Assembly: GCF_932274485.2 (NCBI RefSeq)
Contig: NC_065881.2
Span: 558,001-622,000, forward strand
Direction of reading: 5' to 3'
Source of the DNA: Patella vulgata
Taxonomy: Eukaryota; Mollusca; Gastropoda; Patellidae
DNA: 64,000 nt
The notes under the pieces were generated by a model. The model searched no databases, was not told the origin of the DNA, and saw nothing but the letters and a program-made list of their open reading frames with translations. Of the stretch, positions 42,101-52,849 are shown piece by piece. The position numbers and the translations under genes were made by a program. Position 1 is the first letter of the stretch; every line of letters begins with the position of its first letter.

Positions 42101-45013
42101 ACCGGTGGATTCCATGTTCGACCCTTGCGTTGAACTAGAACGTTCATCGGGATTTTTCGGTGGGGTCCCTTTGTCAGTGGTGCAGGACAGGGGGCCTGGC
42201 AAGGAACAACGTATAATCGTTTGTATGGGACGAAAACCAAGATCCCGGTATAAATTGGTTTCCACGTAAGAAGTTCCTAATATCACACTATATGACGTAC
42301 GTCCGTGTTTATTAGTCCAGTCGGAGCAGAACAGTGAGACGTTCAACCGCATCTTAAAACATGAAGTAAGCATTGGACGTTAATTTTGAATTATAATGCT
42401 TTAACTTTACCTGAAATGGTAGCTTCACATCCTTCTCCATATTGGCCTGAAGGACAGGTACAATCTGAATCCTCACAACGAATAGTCTGTTAAGAAGAAA
42501 AGCCAATTTTAAGACTAACGAAAGATACAAAGTAGGAAATCCTTAGAAGTGGAAAGTTTTAAAACTAACGAGAAAATACTTAATAAATGAAACTTTTAAT
42601 TTGCGTAAATGATTAATAATGTTTTAATTATTCCCAAATATCCAAACAAACTGAAATGGCCAAATTATTGTTATTAAATTTATTTAAAGGAGCTAAATCT
42701 TGAACCCAATATTTTCCATAATATTCAAAATTAAAAACACGAATTAGAATTCAATATTGGTCAATTTCATCAACACTGATATTGGTGTCTTGCTGTGAAA
42801 ATATAGGATCCTTAAATCCAATATCTAAGACACAATTGACATTTTATAATTAGTACACGAGTCGTGTACCCAATGGTTTTGTAATGAACAAATAAACCAT
42901 ATCCTATAATACAATGTGGAAGTAATAAATAAAGGCCGATTCACGAACAACAAAACAATTATAAAAATAAAACTTGTAGAATGGACTAAGCAGGTCTAAA
43001 CAACCATCGTTCAATTTGAACTGTTCGTGTATTTCAGCGAATGTAATTCAATGTAATTAATACTGGGTCGAACTCAATCATTGATTCATTTTAATATAAA
43101 CTACTAACCTGTGTGTAACAGGAACAACCAGTTGTATCACCAGACCTAACACAATCTCCGCCATCTTGATATAATTTACAGGATGAATCATGGGAACAAT
43201 ACAAATATCGCTCACAATCAGCTTTCTCTGTACAGGCTCTGGAACAATCCATTTTCCGAGATGTATAAACGGTTTCGAGAACTCTACTTGTGTCATCGGT
43301 GTTATTTACAACACTAGATTTACTATAAGAAGCCTTTCGTTGATCGATACTTCGGGCTGGAAACGAAACCAGAAAAAATAATTAGATAATCACCCACTGT
43401 TTAGAATTTATAGGATTGTTATTGTTTATTTGATATCGCTTAAAATCATTAATAAAATAAACATGCGAATATTTAATACGAATGTCAGGGAATATTCAAG
43501 GCTGTCAGTGAACCGCACAAGAATACCCTGTCTCGTGCACGACAAATAAAACAACTACCGATCCGCGGACAAGAGGAGTGTATTTAACATACGATATCGC
43601 TATTTTGTATTGTTAACTTTGCCCTTATAAGATACTATACCGTTTACGTTATAAGTTTTTGCGCCGCCCCGTCTTCATTAGCCCACTCGGAGCAAAACAG
43701 TAGGACGTTAAACCCTATGTCATTTCATAATAATTATTGGGGAGAACTTATACAGAGAAAACTTAATGAACGGTTTAACATAAACTATAAAACTCAAGTA
43801 CATGTTTATCAGACTTAAAGCCATTCATATAACTTATAATATCCATATATGTTAGACTTAAAGCCGTGCATATAATTTATAATATCCATGTATATATGTC
43901 ATAGTCTCGGTCACCCCAGAACCTCTACGGAGGGTCTGGGAACGTTCTCAATATTTGACGAAAAGTTCCATTGCCCATGCGTAACCGGAAGTTTGGTTGT
44001 TTATGTGGTTGATTATGCAGTATCTTTGGCCGATCAAGTAAGAGTTACACCCCTTCCCACAATACATCCCACAATTCTTGCATTATTATAAACAAACATG
44101 AATCGTGACGACGAATTATAATTAATTAAAAATAAAACATAGATATGGCCCATGAAGAGAGAAATTTTACAATAATAAAAATGACAGTGCTGAATGCAAT
44201 CAAATGGATTTTCTGAAATGGCATGCTTAAATTAATTTCATGGGAGTCGCATCTGGACTAAGACTAGTAATTATTTCCCTTTATTTCATGATTGACAAAT
44301 GTAGTGCGAGTTATAAATAGACAATTTTTCCCTTAATTTTTTTCTCCCCTCTTCCTGCATTTTTGGGTTGACTTTTTGGTCTAGAATTGGAGAAAAGGGA
44401 TCAAATTTGCAATTACATAGCAGTTTTGGGTAATACGGATGATATTACAGCGGAGGGATAGGGGGTGTAAAGTGTCTTTCTGCAGAGCAGTCATTGTGTC
44501 GGAAGTGAGATTTTCACCCCAGTCAACTTCAAATCCGTGTATCAAAAAATCTAAACGGTCAACCCCCTACAAAATTATGATGAGGAGTTTGCCAAATGTT
44601 GTCCCATTGTGCCTAAAAAGATTGGAACCAACGGAATGTTGAGAAAAAAGCTACAGCCTGTGATGTTACAGCCATTTAACATTGAAGTCAATGGGCAAAT
44701 AATTGCTAGTCTGAGACCATCTTGTTTAAGGACTAGTTACCTCCCTTAGACTTTGTTTACGTTAAACTAAAAGAGCGGATAATCTATGCAATGACCCATT
44801 ATTCTCAAATGTTGACAACGCATCCAGACTAATATTCGTAGTATATTTTTTCTGGATGATAGAGATTATGTATGTCAAACTTAATACAGGGAATATATTT
44901 TATAAATTAAATATATAGATATAATTAAACTTACATATCTCCGAACGAACATAGCTCTGTAAAACAAATAATATGGCGACAAATAGCGCCGTGTGTTTGA
45001 CCCAAAATGCCAT
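36030..45013 (-). CDS. Gene B: secreted mosaic protein (signal peptide, PAN, EGF, sushi, Cys-rich module)
   Basis: Exons on the minus strand: 45013-44935, 43356-43109, 42486-42411, 41495-41319, 40087-39858, 36953-36795 and 36156-36030. They join in frame to about 365 residues with no stop. Order: signal peptide (1-26), PAN-like (27-109), EGF-like (110-134), sushi/CCP (135-193), then an unrecognised Cys-rich module from three exons (194-365) ending in phase 1. A further exon must follow; the only candidate in the window is the broken FReD at 18.4 kb. Introns hold SINEs, a DIRS-like fossil and minisatellites. Predicted secreted protein; PAN and CCP domains usually bind proteins or glycans, so recognition is a reasonable guess. 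Compared with gene A it lacks the beta-sandwich-like domain and adds the sushi and Cys-rich modules. Confidence 0.72.
36523..36642 (+). repeat. 21-bp minisatellite (six units)
   Basis: ACTGTTTCAGATGGAATTATC is repeated six times almost perfectly in a gene B intron. Open frames across it on both strands are period artefacts. Confidence 0.95.
36795..36953 (-). CDS. Gene B exon: middle of the Cys-rich module
   Basis: This 159-nt exon is phase 0 at both ends, with TTTTTGTAG before and GTAAGTAA after. It encodes NVYPWGDPFFSMTDCDGPSL, a KNCDPECEIPEPGIFQIDL stretch and RGTGLKHKPF. Cys pairs suggest an extracellular disulphide-bonded fold. No family recognised. Confidence 0.65.
37300..39480 (+). mobile_element. 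DIRS-like (tyrosine recombinase) retroelement fossil
   Basis: The order of parts is a possible gag-like coiled-coil region (37309-37760), an RNase H segment (about 38131-38400, with VIIYTDN and IIGRANQLAD) and a tyrosine-recombinase segment (about 38690-39330, ending near a GATWCHKIGVP stretch and a WKNDAYLRY stretch). The reverse transcriptase proper is not seen. The element is broken, with many breaks, and looks old. It lies in a gene B intron, between the exons at 36795-36953 and 39858-40087. Confidence 0.75.
39858..40087 (-). CDS. Gene B exon: start of the Cys-rich module, with two possible acceptors
   Basis: The exon ends in phase 0 at LLITST before GTAAGTAT. It starts in phase 1 either at 40087 (after TTTTATAG) or at 40036 (after GTTATTCCAG). 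Bases 40087-40037 and 40036 onward are a 51-bp tandem duplication, so both starts give (x)GxDHDMIVQC and keep the frame, with a 17-residue difference. The remainder reads FTTSGWTYVPLSPYTTFSYY and CHPKQYTCGYRYFTVIPLLI. No family recognised. Confidence 0.65.
40608..40688 (-). mobile_element. SINE family 1 tail fragment
   Basis: GAAATAAAATGGGGTTCAAC, then GTCCAACTGTTCTGCACCGA: the complement of the family 1 3' end, at low length. Confidence 0.7.
40717..40918 (+). repeat. 97-bp tandem duplication
   Basis: AATACATATTTCCC(T/A)TCTGAATAT...CATAATTTACAAAATGGTTAA is present twice in direct order, in the gene B intron between the sushi and Cys-rich exons. Confidence 0.88.
41319..41495 (-). CDS. Gene B exon: sushi (CCP) domain
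   Basis: This 177-nt exon is phase 1 at both ends, with TGTTTTCAG before and GTGAGAGA after. It encodes (x)GCITPASPYSDEHVIPEF, NLTYSCSPSYYPTVDWTC and KANGTWQEPVCK. Four Cys in the order C...YSC...WTC...PVC, with the invariant W after the third Cys and a single whole-domain exon, are typical of CCP domains. NLT and NGT are likely glycosylation sites. Confidence 0.85.
41660..42010 (+). other. Stretch with repeated GAATAACG/CGTTATTC words
   Basis: GAATAACGA and its complement occur at least six times between 41700 and 41970, mostly at the two sides of an AT-rich middle. This suggests a degraded inverted-repeat element, but no clear ends or target repeats were found. Similar words lie at 8690-8745. 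Confidence 0.4.
42062..42362 (+). mobile_element. SINE family 1, nearly full length
   Basis: A-box-like CAGTGGCTTATAGTGAGACG and B-box-like ATGTTCGACCCTTGCG, then the body (CAGTGGTGCAGGACAGGGGG) and the 3' end (GAGCAGAACAGTGAGACGTT). It sits in the intron between the EGF and sushi exons of gene B. Confidence 0.85.
42411..42486 (-). CDS. Gene B exon: EGF-like segment
   Basis: 76 nt, TTCTTAACAG before and GTAAAGTT after. It encodes TIRCEDSDCTCPSGQYGEGC, then EATIS. The three Cys of gene A are kept. Flanking intron words are shared with gene A, which supports recent common origin. Confidence 0.75.
42500..43100. other. Gene B intron, mostly unassigned
   Basis: One end fragment of the TTAA-MITE family (TTTAAAGGAGCTAAATC, about 42685) is the only thing recognised. 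Confidence 0.4.
43109..43356 (-). CDS. Gene B exon: PAN/apple-like domain
   Basis: 248 nt, phase 1 to phase 0. It encodes RSIDQRKASYSKSSVVNNTD, then MDCSRACTEKADCERYLYC and SSCKLYQDGGDC. All Cys of the gene A exon are kept except the one in NNTCDPS (here NNTDDTS). The reading frame is open throughout. Confidence 0.75.
43655..43725 (+). mobile_element. SINE family 1 tail fragment
   Basis: CCCGTCTTCATTAGCCCACT, then CGGAGCAAAACAGTAGGACG. Only the last about 70 bp of the family. Confidence 0.75.
43902..44868 (+). mobile_element. TAGTCTC-family element, copy b, with nested MITE
   Basis: Ends TAGTCTCGGTCACC and GATGATAGAGATTA. 9-bp target repeats TATATGTCA (43893-43901) and TGTATGTCA (44869-44877), one mismatch. 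Same body as 55582-56093, plus a 463-bp insertion. It lies in the first intron of gene B. Confidence 0.78.
44255..44717. mobile_element. Nested MITE inside copy b
   Basis: Inverted ends contain AGACTAGTAATTATTT and AAATAATTGCTAGTCT. CATCT is repeated at 44250-44254 and 44718-44722. The sequence is absent from copies a and c, which fixes it as an insertion. Family unknown. Confidence 0.7.
44935..45013 (-). CDS. Gene B exon 1: signal peptide
   Basis: ATG at 45013, then AFWVKHTALFVAILFVLQSY and VRSEI, ending in phase 1 before GTAAGTTT. A 12-residue hydrophobic core marks a secretory signal. Just upstream ATAACAGGG could be a 5' UTR acceptor. The flanks (CCTGAATAT...AACAACATC) match those of the gene A exon at 9502-9571. 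Confidence 0.78.
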
Positions 45014-45214
45014 CCCTGTTATAACCTGAATATGAAAGTAAAAAACAACATCAAGTTTGGATAAACTTATTTCATATTTCCATATCACGATAATTTAAAA
45101 TTGCGTATAGAGGTTGTTTGGGGTGGGGAGAAACCGGAAACCCAATACAAAAGTCTTAAGAGTAGACAACATGACAGACCATAATCAGGTGTTCGTTCCT
45201 TTTTTTAACCAGGC

Positions 45215-46300
45215 AGGATACGTCCACATTTTGCAAGAGATGGAAAGAGAACAAGCTAAAAACAAACGTGATTTTTTGTACAATCAGGGACAATAATCCA
45301 GAAAGTTATGGCCTGAAATGTGCAAATATCAAAAGGGATAGAGATCTTTGGAATATAAAGATATCTTTTAAGTTTCATCAAAATCGAATAAAAATTGTGA
45401 CCTCTAGATGGTCCACAACCTTCGTATTACACTCTTCTACACAATTTGCGTACAAAGAGCGGCAATTTTGTCGCGGAGTTTCATTTCGATTTTCCCGAAT
45501 TATGAATTCAGCCTTCATTATGGTGGAATGGTGATGTATTTAAAGGGTTTATAAAATCGGAAAAAAATTGTGACCTCTAGAGAATCCGCAAGCTAAAAAT
45601 GCGATTTTTCGAACAATCAGGGCCGTAATCCAGGAAGTTAAGTTAAGGAACCAAGAACTAAGTGTGTAATGGTGATATTTTCATCTTTTTTTTTAATCAA
45701 TCGGATAAAAATTGTGACCTCTACAGGGACCACAAGCTAAAAAGGTGATTTTTTGTTCAATCAAGGGCCATAATTCATGAAGTTACGATCCGATATACGC
45801 GAATATCGACAGGAACAAATATCTTTGGGTTATAAATATGTATTTCAAGTTTCATCGAAATCGGATCAAAATTGTGACCTCTAGGGGGTCTACAACCTTG
45901 ATTTACCAGATGTTTACACTATTTGTGAACAAGAAGTGGCCATTTATTCCGGCAGTTTTGGCCTGATTTTCACGAAATTCGAACTCAACAAACATTACAG
46001 TGTAACTGTGATATATTCGAATGTTTTTTTTTAAATCGAATAATAATTGTGACCTCTAGAGGGACCAAAGCTAAAAACGCTATTTTGCGTACAATCAGAG
46101 GCCATAATTCAGGAAGTTACGATCCGATATGAGCGAATATTGAAAGGAACCAATGTCCTTGGGTTATAAACTCGCGTTTCAAGTTTCATCAAAATTGCAT
46201 CAAAATTGTGGCCTCTAGAGGGTTCACAACTTTGATTTACCAGATGTTTACACTTTTTACGTACGAGGGGCGGCCATCTTGTCCAGCAGTTTTGGTCTGT
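45215..46300 (-). repeat. Tandem-repeat element, copy 3 (inverted)
   Basis: Same 165/330-bp units as 31417-32835 on the other strand, starting from the end piece GATACGTCCACATTTTGCAA. Words such as CAAAATTGTGACCTCTAGAG recur. Confidence 0.78.
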
Positions 46301-46304
46301 TTTT

Positions 46305-46645
46305 CATGTCGTTGCCCCTGTCCGTTTATATGGCTGTCCGTCCGTATGTCTATTCAAATTTGTTTTGCACACTCAGCAGGTGACAATTTTTATTCGGCTT
46401 TTGACGAGCCTTTAATTATGGGTTTATATCCCAAAGATCGCAGTTCCTTTCGATATTGGCGAGTATCGGATCATAACTTCATGGATTATGGCGACAGCAT
46501 TGTACGAAAAATCACGCTTTAGCCTGTGGACTCCCTATAGGGGTTACAATTTTTATCAGATTTGCTAAAACTTTAAAGGTATGTTTATAACTCAAAGATC
46601 GCGGTTCCTTTCGATATTGCCGCATATCACACCGTAACTGCCATT
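46305..46645 (+). repeat. Tandem-repeat element, copy 4 (short, head to head with copy 3)
   Basis: CCGTCCGTATGTC, then AGATCGCAGTTCCTTTCGAT and GTACGAAAAATCACGCTTT on the plus strand. Two units at most. Confidence 0.7.
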
Positions 46646-46929
46646 ATTAACAGTGAGAAGACAGATGGCCTAACTTCAGGTAGATCACAATCAACTTCGG
46701 AGCATTTAGGCCATGCATTTTTTAATTATCCGCCCTGACATTAATAATCCCACTACTCAGATACCTTGACACGAAATACATTATGAGTCAAAGAATATGG
46801 CCAACTAAATAGTTCAAAATATGACAATTGGTAGTTAGATCACTTGTGCTCTAGATCCTCCATATATACTGTCTATTGTTTAAAATCATTTCATCTTTAA
46901 TTGTTTCATTTTTCTGATTTGTCTTGTGT

Positions 46930-47935
46930 GTTCTCGATTTCCTAATAATATGTGGAAAGCTTATCTAATTGCCTTTCAGAATATTCTTAGTTGGGCATCA
47001 GAATTTTGTACGATGATCCGAATTGCGATTCAAAATATTCTCAGAATTTTGTACCGTGATCGGAATTTGAACTTCGAAAAAATTACTGGTCTAATATGTG
47101 GAAAGCTTATCTAATTGCCTTTCAGAATATTCTTAGTTGGGCATCAGAATTTTGTACGATGATCCGAATTGCGATTCAAAATATGCTCAGAATTTTGTAC
47201 CGTGATCGGAATTTGAACTTCGAAAAAATTACTGGTCTATCTTTACATTTAGAATATTGAAAAATTGGCTATGTTCAGGTTGAAAGTGCGCCCCTTTAGT
47301 ATGATTGTGCCAATTTTTAATAATAATTTTTGGAACGCCTATTTAATAGCCTTTCGGAATATATATAGCTGAATGTTCAGAATTTTGTACGATTGTCTGA
47401 ATTTGAACTTCAAAACAAATACTGGTCTATCTTTACATTTAGAAAAGGGTTGAGAGCGCTCCCCTTTAATATGATTGTGCCAACCAACGTTTACTAATAA
47501 TATTTGGAAAGCTTATTTAATAACTCTTCAGAATATATTTTGTTTGATGCTCAGAATTTTGTACGATGGTCCGATTTTTAAATCGGGATATTAACGGTCT
47601 TTCCCTGTAAATTGTTTTTAAACAAATGGCCATGTTTTGGATTAGAGCGAACCTCTTTAATATGATTTTGCCAACTTTTACTAATAATATTTGGAAAGCT
47701 TATTGAATTCCTGTTCAGAATATATTTAGCTGGATACTCAGAAATTTGTAAGATGGTCCGAATTTTGACTCTGAACATTAACCGTCTTTCACATTAAAAT
47801 ATTGAAAAATTAGCGACGTTTAGAATGAGTGTGCACCCCTTTAATATGACTTTGCTAACTTTTATTAATAATATTTTGTAAGCTTATTTTATTACCGTTT
47901 GGAATATATGTAATTAGATGTTAATGACTGTTTTA
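46930..47935 (+). repeat. Tandem repeat, first two units near-identical (about 152 bp)
   Basis: Two units starting near TATGTGGAAAGCTTATCTAA are almost the same. Four further diverged units share GGAAAGCTTATT(T/G)AAT, CTCAGAATTTTGTACGATG and AATATGATTGTGCCAAC. Confidence 0.85.
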
Positions 47936-48419
47936 ATCCAAAAGAATCCAAGCCGGGAGATATTCTAGAGTTGGTGCTTTGATTTTGCTTTTAATTCAAT
48001 AATAAATAAGTAATCAGAGTACATGTCAACCCGTGAGATATTTGTTATTTTCCAATAAATGAAAATCACGCATCGTTACTAAAACTAGTTAGTATCCAAA
48101 TATTGATATCTATATTTTAGTTTTACTAAATGTAGTTGATATCGATTCTACAACTACTTTCCAATAAATCAATGTACAACTTATGATCAGGGAGCAGGTT
48201 TTTACATAGGCTATGCCTGTCCCACAATCCTTAATAAAATATTTTTTTATAAAAAAACAAAAACTTTATCAACATCTTTAAGTATACTGTAAGTATTACT
48301 CACCTACATGTTACAAGCAACTTTACAAATCTTCCCCAATAAATTATCCAAACTTACTGATCAATTCTTGTCAAGTTATTGCCAGCTAGTAGAATTCTAC
48401 TCTTTTAAAGCATCACAGA

Positions 48420-48605
48420 CGCCCACCTCGACAATTGATATACTAATTCATATTTATAAACCAGCGAATGATATACATCTTATTATTGACAACGTCATAT
48501 TTGAGGTTAGGGATCAGATAATACAGTAAACTATTGGCTTACCAATGGGAACTTATCCCGCCGCATTCATAGCTAATACACAATTATATATACACAAAGA
48601 AAAAA
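48420..48605 (+). mobile_element. Possible Penelope-like RT scrap
   Basis: An IDILIHIY...LIIDNVIFEVRDQIIQ stretch leads into TIGLPMGTYPAAFIANTQLY, which recalls the GIPMGTxCAPLLAN block of the family seen at 12.4-13.6 kb. Short, broken and old. A chance likeness cannot be excluded. Confidence 0.45.
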
Positions 48606-48609
48606 GTTA

Positions 48610-49770
48610 AGCACCCTATGTATTTTTTACATTGACTTGTCTTCTGAGGTATGGCGTTGAAACCCTGATAATAAAACCTTGGAAAAACAGATGTAGTCTA
48701 CAAGAATAGATCTTTGACGATAATAAAACATATAGAGTGGTTCCCTTTTTGAGATTGTAATCATGGTTTTGAAAATAATTTCATGTTGTTGTATATGAGC
48801 CAAAAAATGAGTCACAATAAGTATGAAGGTGCAGAGTCTGAAATAAAATTAAGATGAACAATGTCATGTAGATTCCACAGAAGACATTGGTCATACAAAT
48901 CATGAATAGTGGGTAGGTAAACCCACAACATGTCCGGGACTTAACTTTTTTCTTTTTGTATAGATCTAAATTTCGCTTTCAGGAACATTAAAAGACAAAC
49001 TGATTATAATAAAGTGGCTAAACGTCTAAACATGACGCATTCCGATACATTAATTACTTAACACTTATCAATGATAATGGAAGTTTAAACAGGTATAAAG
49101 GTTAAATATACCCGCCTGACATGTATATTAAGATAATTAAAAGTAAATTAAATCTGAACTCCGTTTATAAAACTACAGAAATAATTAAATAAAAAAAGGG
49201 TTACGCCCAAAACAACCGCCATACTTGTTTTCAATTTCTTGAACTAACATGGCGATCGTTTTGGGTGGACAAACACATAGGCAGGCCACGCCCACTTCCA
49301 ATATTTGCCGTGTCAACCGAAGTGTCCACATCCGGTAATTTATAGTCAACTACCAATTACCTCCTGACTGATAGTTTTTTGTTCCACTATCAGCCCACAG
49401 AAAAATATTATTGCGACACAATTATTATGCCTGATCAGGTATGTATTATTTTACTAATTAGAAGAAATAAGTCAACCACGGTGAACTTTTGCTCTAAAAA
49501 TAACAGAGAAATTGCCTTACACCAAACAATAACAAATCAACCAGCCCAAACCAATTGTTTCTTATTTCGTGAAATTTTTGCACAACAGAGTAGAAACACC
49601 AAATACTTTCCTGAGTCATAAAGTCTAGCATTATCGAATCCGCCGATAAAGGATTAGTAATGTCCCATTATTGTAATGCCCAGAAAAATATAAGTTATTA
49701 TATCTCCCCCTCATTTATAGATCCGACCGTAAAACAGTAGTTATGCCAACAAAATTGAATTTTGCAACTT
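48610..49770. other. Unassigned AT-rich stretch
   Basis: No supportable feature. Short open frames (48627-48815, 49379-49621) have no recognisable domains. Confidence 0.35.
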
Positions 49771-49784
49771 TATGAAGTGAAAAC

Positions 49785-50063
49785 ATGGACGAGTGGAGGG
49801 AACAACAGTTTTGTTGTTGCTTTGATTGTGGAAAAAAAACAAAAAAAAAAACTGATCGAAGGCATTCAAGCTATATTAAAAATGCTTGTTTGTTGTATTT
49901 AAGATATGAGACGACAAGGTGTTTTGTTAAATACAAGCCTTACTATAATATGTTAATATTTTATTTATTTTTATTTAGTTTACTGATTGTTTGTAATGAT
50001 ATAGAATTAAACCCCGGTCCTCAGGACACATCAACTTCTGATGTAAATACAATTCTAATTTAA
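49785..50063 (+). mobile_element. 5' fragment of a LINE ORF with a 2A-like motif
   Basis: The 92-residue frame has a basic, Cys-containing start (CCCFDCGKKTKKKTDRR), then a hydrophobic run (MLIFYLFLFSLLIVC) directly followed by NDIELNPGPQ. D(V/I)ExNPGP at the end of a hydrophobic stretch is the signature of 2A ribosome-skipping peptides. Such peptides are known at the N-terminus of certain APE-type LINE proteins, including those of molluscs and sea urchins. Only about 12 residues follow before a stop, so the rest of the ORF is missing. Assignment to a LINE is from the known distribution of the motif; no RT is adjacent. Confidence 0.7.
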
Positions 50064-50069
50064 TATAAA

Positions 50070-51640
50070 GCTAAAATTTATTTTCGAAACTCAAAAAATT
50101 AGCCTACATTTCCATTTCATCAGAGACATACAACGAACAACAAATTTCTAAATAAAATTCTCCAAATACAAATCTTGCAAAACATTTCTCCAAAAACATT
50201 TTCGAAACTCATCGAACTGGAACATTATGACGACATGAGCGGAAATCAACCTGGCATACAATAAGGCACCATACAATAATGGGGAATCGAGCAAGCATAT
50301 ATATATATATTGGGAGCAAAATGGCCAACGTGGACAGAATACCACCGCGCATGCGCGAATCGCAGTCTAATTTTCGTTGACTAATTTGCGCGCGCGGTGT
50401 GAACTCTGTTTAGGGTATTTAAGGGATTACCGCACTGATAATCCGCCCCGTCATTAAATACTTCACTAATCCGTTCAATTTTTGTCTCATCACCTTGTAA
50501 AAATTTAATTTTGTATCTATAACTTGTAATTGTCTGCGATATCGCTTAGATAGAAGCTGAGGTTAAATAAAGTTATTTCACACACTGATAATCCGCCTTG
50601 TCCTGTTCGGTATTAACCATGGATCACTGTTAACGGTAATGAAAGCAAATATTTTTGGACATTCATCCACGTGATCAGTTGACGTATAGCGAAGGTTATC
50701 TGCGGACTCGAACAAATCTTATTTTTAGCACACACGCTAATTATTTAGTGATATTGAAAATCATTACAGTACAAAGTCAGTAGAGGACAGATCCTACACG
50801 GGACGTCTAACATCCGACTTTGATCCTGAAAAACATCGAGGCGTAATCAGCGAAAAGTTGGCAATCTGTGCACCAGCTTGATACGCGCTGATAACAATCG
50901 GTGCGTGCAGGGTCCAATTTGCGCTGACAAAATGGGCGCAAATTACACGGCAGCGCAGATTGCAATCTGCGCAATGAGTGGAGAATGCCCCTAATATATA
51001 CAATAAGAAAAATCGCTCGATGACTATGATTATAGGGAAACCACGTGCATGGGCCTTCTATAAAGAAAATAAATTGAAAGTCTATTTTCAGAAATTAGGT
51101 TATTGTCTGATAGCGACATGTATCTTTTCTCAAACGAAAGCGAGTTTTATCTTTTTTCAATTATATAATCATAAATGTGCCAGGGAATAACTTATATATT
51201 GAAAGAGGGATAGAAAAATACTTTCCGGTTATGCCTTACACGATAACCCGTATTTTACATTTTAAATACCCACACCCACACCGCCCACCATCCCTTCATC
51301 TATCGATTGTAAGTTCTATCCAAATAGAATCTGTTTTCAATGTACGTAAATGTGAATGTGCCCCCCCCCCCCCCCCCAACTTTTGGACAACTGACTTTTC
51401 GGGCAGACGGGTAAAGTGAAAAAAAATTATTATTTCATCTAGTTGGCAAGATAAAACACTAATTTTACCTTTCTTTAAATTGAACACCACGAATTTATAC
51501 TGGATTGACTATGGATTGAAACATGTCCACTCTACTTTGAGCGACATATTTCGTGCAACGATTATTATTTGTGAATTCAGCTGTAACAGTCCGATTGGAT
51601 GGTTGGAACTCGACAGGTGGGCATATAGCGGGATTTAAAA
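50070..51640. other. Unassigned, with a C-run
   Basis: CTGATAATCCGCC occurs twice (about 50437 and 50585) with a TATTTAAGG and an AATAAA between, but no element could be defined. A 17-base C-run lies at about 51361-51377. No convincing gene. Confidence 0.35.
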
Positions 51641-51644
51641 CGAT

Positions 51645-52045
51645 TTAAAACTTTGAAGTTGCTTACCTCACTGGCTAGAATAGCAGAGAAACTCATTTGC
51701 GGCGGTTAAGTTTTCAAAATTTTCTCGGGGAAGGCGCGGCCCAATATGCCGTGACGATTGGGATTCAGGTCAACCACCTAAGGTAGCCTAACCTGGACCA
51801 CATTGAAGTTGCTGTATTCACGGGCTAGAATAGACGAAAAACGCGTTGGCGGCAGTTAAATTTTCAAAATTTCCTTCAGACGTACCCGTCTCCGTGGACT
51901 GTAAACAATTGATTAGTTTATTGGAATTCGAGTCAGCCAACTAAGGTAGCCTATATTAGACCACTTTGAAGTTGCTGTATGCACGGACTGGAATAGCAGG
52001 AAACGCGTTTGTGACCGTCAAACTTTCCAAAGGAGGACCCAATCG
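51645..52045 (+). repeat. About 160-bp tandem repeat, three units
   Basis: Units share CTTTGAAGTTGCTGTATTCA, GGCTAGAATAG, GGCGGCAGTTAAATTTTCAA and CTAAGGTAGCCTA. The third unit is cut short. No coding signal. Confidence 0.82.
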
Positions 52046-52563
52046 CCTCTTGCAGACAGCTGGCGCTGCCGTCTGTAACCCGCAATACTTTTGGGTATTT
52101 CCGGTTTTGTCCTCTAACATTCATCGAGCCGCATATTTAGTATATCCAGTCTTTGGTGTTTGTTATTTGAGTATTTAAACAATACGACCACTCTACCCCT
52201 ACTCTTAATGCAATGGAAAGGGCGGGTGTGCTCAGCACTGGGCGGGAATCCAAGGGATGTGGTTTTTCGGTCTATCCGCGGACCACGGCTACTCTTCGGA
52301 GTAAAAGAGGGCAAGCGCCAGCTCAAACGTGACTGTACTCATACACTGTCTCATACCCGAGACTCTGAATTAATGTCAATGACTTGACGTTTAAAGATCC
52401 CCAAATTCTCTCTTTCTAGTTTCAATAAGACAAAAAACACGGGATTATCCAGGTGATAACGTTATATATAAAAATACAAAGCATCAAGTAATAACAACAA
52501 TAATATTAACAATGAAGCAATCGATATCCCGGTAATCCTTTTAACACATAAACAAATACAAAT

Positions 52564-52845
52564 AATCCAACAATATGAATATCACATAAATAATCCACTT
52601 GGACGGAATATAAAATAAGGCACTTCACTATAATCCAACAATATGAATATCATATAAATAATCCACTTGGACGGAGTATAAAATAAGGCAATTGACTATA
52701 ATCCAACAATATGAATATCATATAAATAATCCACTTGGACAGAGTATAAAATAAGGCACTTCACTATAATCCAACAATATGAATATCATATAAATAATCC
52801 ACTTGGACGGAGTATAAAATAAGGCACTTCACTATAATCCAATGG
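52564..52845 (+). repeat. 68-bp minisatellite
   Basis: About four copies of AATCCAACAATATGAATATC, ATATAAATAATCCACTTGGA, CGGAGTATAAAATAAGGCAC, TTCACTAT, nearly identical, so recent. Confidence 0.95.
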
Positions 52846-52849
52846 AAGC

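Noticed and set aside
46208-46522. 104-residue plus-strand frame
   Set aside because: It crosses the head-to-head junction of two tandem-repeat elements; not a gene.
50397-50582. Stretch with TATTTAAGG, AATAAA and TGTGAA/TTCACA ends, resembling a solo LTR
   Set aside because: No target repeats at the ends, no partner copy in the window and no coding remnant nearby; too weak to call.
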